From Lysinibacillus pakistanensis (GTDB lineage: Bacteria > Bacillota > Bacilli > Bacillales_A > Planococcaceae), in NCBI RefSeq assembly GCF_030123245.1, contig NZ_CP126101.1:4276501-4340500 (forward strand): 64,000 nt of DNA, given 5' to 3'. The translations under genes and the position numbers were made by a program. The number at the start of each line of letters is the position of its first letter. Position 1 is the first letter of the stretch. The notes under the pieces are model-generated. The model saw nothing but the letters and a program-made list of their open reading frames with translations, was not told the DNA's origin and ran no database searches. Below are positions 58,290-64,000 of this stretch, in pieces.

Positions 58290-58356
58290 TTAGAGAATTA
58301 GATTATGAAAGAATTCTAACTTATTTCCCCCATTCAGTCAACTTGAATTCTCTAAC
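58290..58356 (-). promoter_or_regulatory. his operon promoter with repeated GTTAGA(GA)ATTC sites
   Basis: TTGACT (58336-58341), a 17-bp spacer and TAGAAT (58313-58318) form the promoter. On the minus strand GTTAGAGAATTC lies just before the -35, GTTAGAATTC overlaps the -10, and an inverted AATTCTCTAA follows (rc of 58290-58299). Three copies bracketing the promoter suggest a repressor site. No T-box sequence was seen. Confidence 0.5.
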
Positions 58357-58701
58357 AATTTCAACACTGATTATTCTGTTAATTATACACATTTACTAAT
58401 GGAAAATAATGAAATTCAAAATATCTCCAAATTTTAATTTATGAATAGAGATTTAGTCGCCACTGAGAATGAAAGTGAGTGTGTTAATATTGTGAGTTTT
58501 TACCACAGCATGTCCATACGTCCAACTGAGTGAGCAAATAATCGTAGGTATTTGTAAAGGAGGGTTTTATTTGGAGACAAAATAGCATTACACACAACGG
58601 ATTTCATTGATGGCACACTGATTAAATCAACTTTTGTAGAGTCCAAATTATTATGAATTTATGCCTGAATATGTAGTAGCAAATTCCCAACATAAAAATA
58701 A
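58357..58701. other. Intergenic stretch without a supported gene
   Basis: An AAAGGAGGG at 58557-58565 precedes a TTG frame that stops after four codons. Another frame reads TTDFIDGTLIKSTFVESKLL then stops, possibly a scrap of an old gene of unknown type. Nothing else stands out. Confidence 0.3.
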
Positions 58702-58748
58702 AACTGTTCCAGAAACAAAGGTACCATTGTTTTTGGAACAGTTTTTTC
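58702..58748. terminator. Terminator after the hprK-yvoF row
   Basis: The stem AACTGTTCC-AAACAA/TTGTTT-GGAACAGTT has U-rich flanks on both strands; the minus-strand side closes the yvoF transcript. Confidence 0.75.
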
Positions 58749-58766
58749 ATTGTTCAACCTTATAGG

Positions 58767-59309
58767 TCATTTTTTCGGCGTACACCACTCTACCACTTCG
58801 TTGCGTTTACGTTCTGCCATTTGCTCAGCAGTATAAATAATTTGCATTGGATTACCACCAGCTAAACAGCCAGCTGGCACATCTTTATGTACAAGTGTGG
58901 CAGCTGAGACAATTGCACCGTCACCTATTGTAACACCAGGTAGTATTGTTGAATTGGCACCAACCATTACCTCATTACCAATCTTCACGTCTCCTAGACG
59001 ATATTCCTCTATTAAATATTCATGTGCTAAAATCGTTGTATTAAAACCAATTACAGTATTATTGCCAATGTGTATGCGTTCTGGAAACATGGTATCAGGC
59101 ATAACCATTAGGGCTAATGAGGTTTGCTCGCCAATTCTCATTTTTAAAAATGTTCGATATAGCCAGTTTTTTACACGTAAAAATGGTGTGAAGCGACCAA
59201 TTTGAATGACAATGAAGCACTTCATCACCTTCCAAAAGGACACCGTATTATAAATATTCCACAGGGAGTTTGCTCCTTCGACACGGTAGCGTTCTGTTTT
59301 ACGTGCCAT
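58767..59309 (-). CDS. yvoF: Hexapeptide-repeat acyltransferase (YvoF-like)
   Basis: This 180-residue left-handed beta-helix protein has hexapeptide repeats (about 65-160: HIGNNTVIGFNT, DVKIGNEVMVGANSTILPGVTIGDGAIVSA) and a hydrophobic N-terminal segment. It resembles O-acetyl/acyl-transferases of the LbH family; B. subtilis YvoF sits in the same place. The acceptor is unknown. It follows ppaX by four bases. Confidence 0.85.
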   Translation of the reverse strand: MARKTERYRVEGANSLWNIYNTVSFWKVMKCFIVIQIGRFTPFLRVKNWLYRTFLKMRIGEQTSLALMVMPDTMFPERIHIGNNTVIGFNTTILAHEYLIEEYRLGDVKIGNEVMVGANSTILPGVTIGDGAIVSAATLVHKDVPAGCLAGGNPMQIIYTAEQMAERKRNEVVEWCTPKK

Positions 59310-59313
59310 TTAC

Positions 59314-59952
59314 TTACCCCGCTTTCACAATATCTAATAAATCTGTCATATGATGTAACATATATTCTGGCTTGAATTGCATTAAATATTCCGGACCTTT
59401 AAATGCCCATGCGACACCAGCTGCTTTAATTCCCGCATTATGTCCAGCTTCAATATCGTGAGAATTGTCGCCAATCATAATAGCCTCTTCCTTGTTTACA
59501 CCAAGGCGTTCAAGGGCAAGCAAAACTGGCTCTGGATCAGGCTTTACATTTTTCACATCGTCCGTGCCTATACAGACATCAAATAGATGGTTTGCACCTA
59601 GTACTGATAGACCACGATCAATCATCCCATTTCGCTTCGTAGACACAATCGCTAATTTGATTCCTATAGCTTTTAATTGTTCTAAAGTTGAGACAACATC
59701 AGGATATTGTGTGACAAGCTCATCGTGATGTAATTCATTATATTCGCGATATTTAGCAATCATTGCATCCTCTTCTCCAGGAGCAATGTCACTCATTGTC
59801 TGTTTTAAGGATGGCCCAAGGAATTTTAGACAATCTTTTGGCGAATATTGCCCAGGAAATCGCTCATTTAATACGTGCATAAATGTTTCGATGATTAAAT
59901 TATTTGTATTTAGTAATGTACCATCAAAATCGAATAATAATGCCTTTATCAT
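59314..59952 (-). CDS. ppaX: Pyrophosphatase PpaX (HAD family)
   Basis: This 212-residue HAD hydrolase has DFDGTLLNT with D8 and D10, the second-motif serine/threonine in IVSTKRNG, and GDNSHDIEAG. In Bacillus PpaX hydrolyses the pyrophosphate released when HprK dephosphorylates Ser-P-HPr, and hprK is two genes upstream. The ATG at 59952 follows AGGGGTG. It lies 15 bp after lgt. Confidence 0.93.
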   Translation of the reverse strand: MIKALLFDFDGTLLNTNNLIIETFMHVLNERFPGQYSPKDCLKFLGPSLKQTMSDIAPGEEDAMIAKYREYNELHHDELVTQYPDVVSTLEQLKAIGIKLAIVSTKRNGMIDRGLSVLGANHLFDVCIGTDDVKNVKPDPEPVLLALERLGVNKEEAIMIGDNSHDIEAGHNAGIKAAGVAWAFKGPEYLMQFKPEYMLHHMTDLLDIVKAG

Positions 59953-59967
59953 AACGTTCTGCACCCC

Positions 59968-60789
59968 TTATTTATTATCCAAATATTTCACTGCTGGTTT
60001 TACTGTTAGGCGTCTGTAAATAATAGCACCAAGACCTACTATTACACCAATGATGGAGACAACCTGCGCTGAGCGTAAGTCACCAACTAAATACAAGCTA
60101 TCCGTACGCAAACCTTCTATATAGAAGCGACCAATTGAATACCAAATTAAATAACTGAAGAAAATTTCTCCTCGATTTAAATTCACTTTACGTAAAAACA
60201 GTAAAATAAGTAATCCGATGAAATTCCATACAGATTCATATAAAAAGGTAGGATGCACATAGGTTCCTAATTCCTCAATATACATTTGGTTAATAATCCA
60301 ATCTGGTAACATCAGATTTTCTAAAAACTCTTTAGATACTGGACCACCATAAGCCTCTTGGTTCATAAAATTTCCCCATCGACCAATGATTTGTCCTATC
60401 AAAATACTTGGTGCCGCTATATCCGCTACACGTAAAAAACTAATATTTTTCTTACGTGTGAATATGTACGCTGTTATAAATGCCCCAATTAGTGCACCAT
60501 GTATAGCAATACCACCATTCCAAATTTCAATAATCTTCCCTGGATTTTCACTATAATAATCCCAACGCATTGAAACATAATAAATACGTGCACATATTAT
60601 CGAAATAGGAACTGCCCATAGCAATAAATCGGCAAGAAAATCCTCTGGTAAGCCTCGTTTAACAGCCTCTCTTTGACCTACAACATAAGCTAAAATAATA
60701 CCAGATACAATTAACAACCCGTACCAACGAACGGGAATTGGTCCCAAATGAAAAGCAATTGGGTTAATTTGCAATAGTAATAAATCCAT
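59968..60789 (-). CDS. lgt: Prolipoprotein diacylglyceryl transferase
   Basis: This 273-residue protein with seven helices transfers diacylglycerol to the lipobox cysteine of prolipoproteins. The Lgt signature [14 protein letters not shown] with its essential arginine, and [11 protein letters not shown], are present. AGGAG lies six bases before the ATG at 60789. Its substrates include the binding protein at 43.2 kb and CccB at 62.0 kb in this window. Confidence 0.96.
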   Translation of the reverse strand: MDLLLLQINPIAFHLGPIPVRWYGLLIVSGIILAYVVGQREAVKRGLPEDFLADLLLWAVPISIICARIYYVSMRWDYYSENPGKIIEIWNGGIAIHGALIGAFITAYIFTRKKNISFLRVADIAAPSILIGQIIGRWGNFMNQEAYGGPVSKEFLENLMLPDWIINQMYIEELGTYVHPTFLYESVWNFIGLLILLFLRKVNLNRGEIFFSYLIWYSIGRFYIEGLRTDSLYLVGDLRSAQVVSIIGVIVGLGAIIYRRLTVKPAVKYLDNK

Positions 60790-60848
60790 CAAATGCTCCT
60801 CTCAATTTCTATTCACTTTATAGGTCATTTTATCCTAATTATGAACAA

Positions 60849-61784
60849 TTAATCATCTAACTCATCAGCGGAAGAGATCACCTCATCCAAACGTCTTGAA
60901 AACTCCTCTGCTGCATTAACACCCATTTTTTTCAAGCGATAATTCATCGCTGCAACTTCAATAATAACAGATACATTACGCCCAGGTCTTACAGGAATTG
61001 TTAATTTAGTTAACTCTGTATCAATAATTTTCATTTTCTCTTCCTCTAGACCCAAACGATCATAAACCTTTTCAGGATCCCAAATCTCCAGTTCTATAAT
61101 TAAGGTAATACGCTTGTAGGGTCTTACAGCACTTGCTCCAAAAAGCGTCATAATATCAATAATACCAATGCCTCGTATTTCAAGTAAATGTTCTAAAAGC
61201 GGAGGCGGGCTACCAATTAAAAAATTCTCTGATTCCTGGCGAATTTCCACACAATCGTCAGCTACTAATCGATGGCCTTTCTTGACAAGCTCAAGAGCAG
61301 TTTCGCTTTTTCCTACGCCACTTTTGCCGATAATTAACACACCAATACCATAAACATCTACTAACACGCCATGTGCTGCTGTCATTGGTGCCAAGCGTCC
61401 CTCTAAATAGTTGGTTAGCCTACTAGAAAATTTCGTTGTTGTCATATGTGTTTTAAAGACAGGCACATGCTTTTCATTAGAAGCCTGTAAAAGCTCCTCT
61501 GGTACCTCTAGGTCACGAGAAATAATAATAGCTGGAGTATCTTGTGAACACAGTAAACGCATACGCTCAAGCTTAACATCTGCAGGTAACATTTCAAAAA
61601 AGGACAGCTCTGTTTTTCCAAGCAATTGTACTCGATTTGCAGGATAATGGGTAAAATATCCTGCCATCTCTAGCCCTGGTCGAGATATATCACTAGTGAC
61701 AATCGTCCTTCCAATTCCTTCCTCACCAGCTAATAGGTCTAACTTAAATTTCTCCATTACGTCTCTTGTTAATACTACGACCAA
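60849..61784 (-). CDS. hprK: HPr(Ser) kinase/phosphorylase
   Basis: This 311-residue hexameric enzyme phosphorylates and dephosphorylates HPr and Crh on the regulatory serine in response to fructose-bisphosphate and phosphate. The P-loop is GKSGVGKSE (about 150-160) and the family signature [21 protein letters not shown] lies near 200-220. The start is TTG with GGAGG nine bases upstream. It leads the hprK-lgt-ppaX-yvoF operon. Confidence 0.96.
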   Translation of the reverse strand: MVVVLTRDVMEKFKLDLLAGEEGIGRTIVTSDISRPGLEMAGYFTHYPANRVQLLGKTELSFFEMLPADVKLERMRLLCSQDTPAIIISRDLEVPEELLQASNEKHVPVFKTHMTTTKFSSRLTNYLEGRLAPMTAAHGVLVDVYGIGVLIIGKSGVGKSETALELVKKGHRLVADDCVEIRQESENFLIGSPPPLLEHLLEIRGIGIIDIMTLFGASAVRPYKRITLIIELEIWDPEKVYDRLGLEEEKMKIIDTELTKLTIPVRPGRNVSVIIEVAAMNYRLKKMGVNAAEEFSRRLDEVISSADELDD

Positions 61785-61974
61785 TGTTAGAAGCCTCCAT
61801 TCAATGGAATTGAATATTGTTTGTTCCGTTAACGGTCTCTACAACTGACCGTATTTGCTCATATTTCACTAACAATCAGTCTCTCTGATTGCAGTATTAC
61901 TTTATTTTAGCATGACTATGTATAAAAGAAATGTATTTACTCTCGCTTGCTAAAGGAAGAGAATTACTCTCTAC

Positions 61975-62012
61975 AAAGCATAAAAAAACTAGCGGTTCTC
62001 CTGTCCGCTAGT
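61975..62012 (-). terminator. cccB terminator
   Basis: The stem ACTAGCGG/CCGCTAGT is followed by TTTTTTTA on the minus strand. Confidence 0.85.
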
Positions 62013-62022
62013 TTGTACTATC

Positions 62023-62343
62023 TTATTTTTGAGTAGCTAACCATTTAGCCACAGCTTTTGCATCTTCACCTTTAACAATACCTGGAGGCATAGAACCTTT
62101 ACCATTTTCGATAACATCTAAAATTTCAGTTTCAGATAAACGAGCACCTACATCTTTGATAGCTGGTGCATTATTCTGACCCTGCAATTCGCCTCCATGA
62201 CATGTGATACAGGATTTCATAGCGATCGCTTCACCATCTGGTGTGGTACTCGTTTTTGTACCTTCATCAGTCGTCTTACCACCGCCACAAGCGGCTAAAA
62301 AAATTGCTGAACCGAACACTAATGTTAACATTACCTTTTTCAT
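62023..62343 (-). CDS. cccB: Cytochrome c551-type lipoprotein (CccB-like)
   Basis: This 106-residue lipoprotein has signal peptide and lipobox LAAC, a Thr/Lys/Asp-rich linker, and a class I cytochrome c domain with heme motif CITCH and a distal methionine in GSMPPG. It carries electrons on the outer membrane face, like the small c551 of Bacillus. It stands alone, followed by a strong terminator. Confidence 0.92.
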   Translation of the reverse strand: MKKVMLTLVFGSAIFLAACGGGKTTDEGTKTSTTPDGEAIAMKSCITCHGGELQGQNNAPAIKDVGARLSETEILDVIENGKGSMPPGIVKGEDAKAVAKWLATQK

Positions 62344-62390
62344 TAGTACCCCTCCTCAAAATAAATAACTTCCACGGTATTATACCAAAA

Positions 62391-63233
62391 TTATGCACGT
62401 TTGAAACCTTCTCCTAATACCTCATAGGCATCGGAAACGATAACAAACGCTGATGGATCAACGGTTTTAATGAGTTGTTTCAGCTTTGTGAATTCTGTTT
62501 GGTAGACAACAACCATCAGTACTGGTCGCGCTTCACCCGTATAACCACCAATTGCAGGTAATTGTGTCACACCACGATCAATTTCAGCATAAATGGCATC
62601 ACGTACTTCATCTTGTTTCATCGTAATAATATAAACCATTTTGGATTGGCTAAAGCCTAGCTGAATAATATCAATCGTTTTTGTTGTCACAAATAGTCCA
62701 ATTAGGGCATACAAACCTTTTTCTAAGTCGAAAACAATTGCTGCACTAATAGCGATGACCCCATCAATCAGTAGTACACTAGTACCAAGAGATATTCCGG
62801 TAAACTTTGTAATAATTTGCGCTAGCAAATCAGTGCCACCAGTAGAAGCATTCCCTTTAAAAACAAGTCCTATTCCTAAACCGACAACAATTCCTCCGAA
62901 AAGTGCACCAAGTAAAGGATTATCAGTCCAAGGCTCCCAACTATTTGTTAATAATACAATGAACGGTAAAGTCACTGTGCCAACAAACGATTTTACCCCG
63001 AATTTTTTGCCAAGTAATAATACACCCGCAATAAATAGTGGAATATTAAAGCAATATTGAACAATTCCTGGATTCCAGCCGAATAGACCATGCAATATTG
63101 TACTTATTCCACTTACCCCACCTGAAGCGACTTGATTTGGTAATAAAAAGACATTAAAACCAATAGCAATCACTGCCGCTCCGATAATTACATACACATA
63201 CTCCACAATGCTTTCCCTAACATCATGTCTCAT
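62391..63233 (-). CDS. YitT family membrane protein (DUF161/DUF2179)
   Basis: This 280-residue protein has five or six N-terminal helices (about 10-200, YVIIGAAVIAIGFNVFLLPN and GGVSGISTIL, FKGNASTGGTDLLA) and a C-terminal soluble DUF2179 domain (about 205-280, TMKQDEVRDAIYAEIDRGVT). Family members are common in Bacillus in many copies; function is unknown, perhaps transport. Confidence 0.88.
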   Translation of the reverse strand: MRHDVRESIVEYVYVIIGAAVIAIGFNVFLLPNQVASGGVSGISTILHGLFGWNPGIVQYCFNIPLFIAGVLLLGKKFGVKSFVGTVTLPFIVLLTNSWEPWTDNPLLGALFGGIVVGLGIGLVFKGNASTGGTDLLAQIITKFTGISLGTSVLLIDGVIAISAAIVFDLEKGLYALIGLFVTTKTIDIIQLGFSQSKMVYIITMKQDEVRDAIYAEIDRGVTQLPAIGGYTGEARPVLMVVVYQTEFTKLKQLIKTVDPSAFVIVSDAYEVLGEGFKRA

Positions 63234-63384
63234 TTCCCCACGCCCACTTCAACTATCAGAATTTTTTAAGACGTGATGATTATAGCAAATAGTTTTGACG
63301 TTGAGAACTTCATCATGATGAAGGAAATAAGCAAGCATATTATTTACTTTCATCAATCCATATATAACAAATTATCCGATAAAA

Positions 63385-63432
63385 AACAAAAAATAAGTAC
63401 CTGAACGAGCATTTAAAGGATACTTATTTCTG
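63385..63432 (-). terminator. Terminator of the HDOD-domain gene
   Basis: The stem AAATAAGTA/TACTTATTT is followed by a TTTGTTTTTT run on the minus strand. Confidence 0.75.
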
Positions 63433-63438
63433 CTTTGA

Positions 63439-64000
63439 TTATAATGATTTTTCAGCCCATTCGATTGCCTCATGGTATAAAAGATCAATACTTGTCAAAT
63501 CTATATTGATTTTTGGAGCTAGCTCTTCTAAGCTATCCCAGTCCAGTTTCCCTAGTGCAATACTAAATTCTAGATATGGTGTCATCTCTGTTTGATACCC
63601 TAAAATAGTAGCTTTTATATCTTCTGAGAATGGAAGTTGCTGTAAAATAATATGTAATGGTCTTTGCAATAAAGTATCAATCAATGAAAACATGCCCACA
63701 AAAAAATACTCTGAAAAATTTTGTTTATAGGAGAGCTTCGCTAATTTTTCGCATGCTTTTGCTCTAAATAATGATGTTCTCATCACTTCCTTAAAAAGAT
63801 CCGAATCAGTATTCATATCTATTTCCCGCATGGCTAATAAGTAAATCCATTTGCGTAAATCGGCTATTCCAAGGATTAAAATCGCCTGTTTAATAGAGCG
63901 TACCTTCGATTTAGAACGTCTAGAAGAATTATTAACCATTTGCAATAACTTATAGGTTAACGAGATATCACGTTCAATATTTTCAGATAATAACTGGATA
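63439..64000 (-). CDS. HDOD-domain protein, probable EAL-HDOD (YuxH-like), 5' end outside window
   Basis: The frame stays open to the window edge, so the N-terminus is missing. The visible 186 residues form an HDOD domain: DISLTYKLLQMVNNSS, then VRSIKQAILILGIADLRKWI, then LFRAKACEKLA and a FVGMFSLIDTLL segment. This spacing is that of the C-terminal half of EAL-HDOD proteins such as YuxH, in which a degenerate cyclic-di-GMP phosphodiesterase domain precedes it. The apparent internal TTG start at 63945 has no ribosome site and is not the true start. Confidence 0.75.
   Translation of the reverse strand, partial: IQLLSENIERDISLTYKLLQMVNNSSRRSKSKVRSIKQAILILGIADLRKWIYLLAMREIDMNTDSDLFKEVMRTSLFRAKACEKLAKLSYKQNFSEYFFVGMFSLIDTLLQRPLHIILQQLPFSEDIKATILGYQTEMTPYLEFSIALGKLDWDSLEELAPKINIDLTSIDLLYHEAIEWAEKSL

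Noticed and set aside
58250..58500. T-box leader for the his operon
   Set aside because: No AGGGTGGNACCGCG-type sequence or terminator/antiterminator pair lies between the promoter and hisZ.

Overview
This window is a chromosomal segment of a low-GC, spore-forming Bacillaceae bacterium, most likely Lysinibacillus or a close relative such as Solibacillus or Sporosarcina. The evidence is AGGAGG-type ribosome sites with frequent TTG/GTG starts, a CotF-type spore coat gene, and gene orders shared with Bacillus subtilis: secG-est-rnr-smpB-ssrA, cggR-gap-pgk-tpi-pgm-eno, yvcI-rapZ-yvcK-whiA-crh, hprK-lgt-ppaX-yvoF and the his operon. Genus assignment is an inference; no search was possible.

Layout. 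1-6.9 kb is accessory DNA abutting the 3' end of ssrA. It holds a partial membrane protein, a secreted protein, a tyrosine recombinase, an M20 amidohydrolase relic, an epoxide-hydrolase/YdeI pair behind a WYL regulator, a transposase stub, a small kinase-like protein with a zinc ribbon, and several copies of a short hairpin repeat. 6.9-11.9 kb carries ssrA, smpB, rnr, est and secG. 12-18.8 kb has a decayed gene, a secreted alkaline phosphatase and a complete dltXABCD operon for D-alanylation of teichoic acids. 19-22.9 kb has a GNAT relic, an MFS exporter with its MarR regulator, a 21/42-bp tandem array and an SDR oxidoreductase. 23.2-30.9 kb is the lower glycolytic cluster under CggR. 31-36.6 kb holds a 40-residue protein, an unassigned regulatory region, a glutaredoxin-like protein, a divergent EamA/MocR pair and a secreted S9 peptidase. 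37-39.3 kb is an AT-rich cassette of an EamA transporter and a second, eukaryote/archaeal-like histidyl-tRNA synthetase. 39.5-44 kb has TPM/LemA proteins, a spore coat protein and a polar amino-acid ABC transporter. 44.5-50.7 kb has tRNA-Arg(CCG), clpP, crh, whiA, yvcK, rapZ, a Nudix gene and trxB. 50.9-58.3 kb has a TPR protein and the his operon (Z-G-D-B-H-F-IE, with no hisA). 58.7-64 kb has yvoF, ppaX, lgt, hprK, cccB, a YitT protein and the end of a probable EAL-HDOD protein.

How it works together. Carbon flow links much of the core: CggR controls the glycolytic genes, while HprK and Crh are the kinase and a target protein of CcpA-type catabolite control. tmRNA, SmpB, RNase R and ClpP are the ribosome-rescue and proteolysis set. 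The dlt operon and LemA/TPM genes concern the cell envelope.

The most notable observations are: (i) exact 21-bp-period arrays sharing a GGATAG core at three separate intergenic sites, plus a fourth 21/42-bp array of different sequence; (ii) the EamA plus alternative HisRS cassette; (iii) the absence of hisA from an otherwise tightly overlapping his operon; (iv) two diverged copies of a structured element between gap and pgk; (v) stacked Rex/FNR-like, cre-like and inverted-repeat sites upstream of a 40-residue protein.
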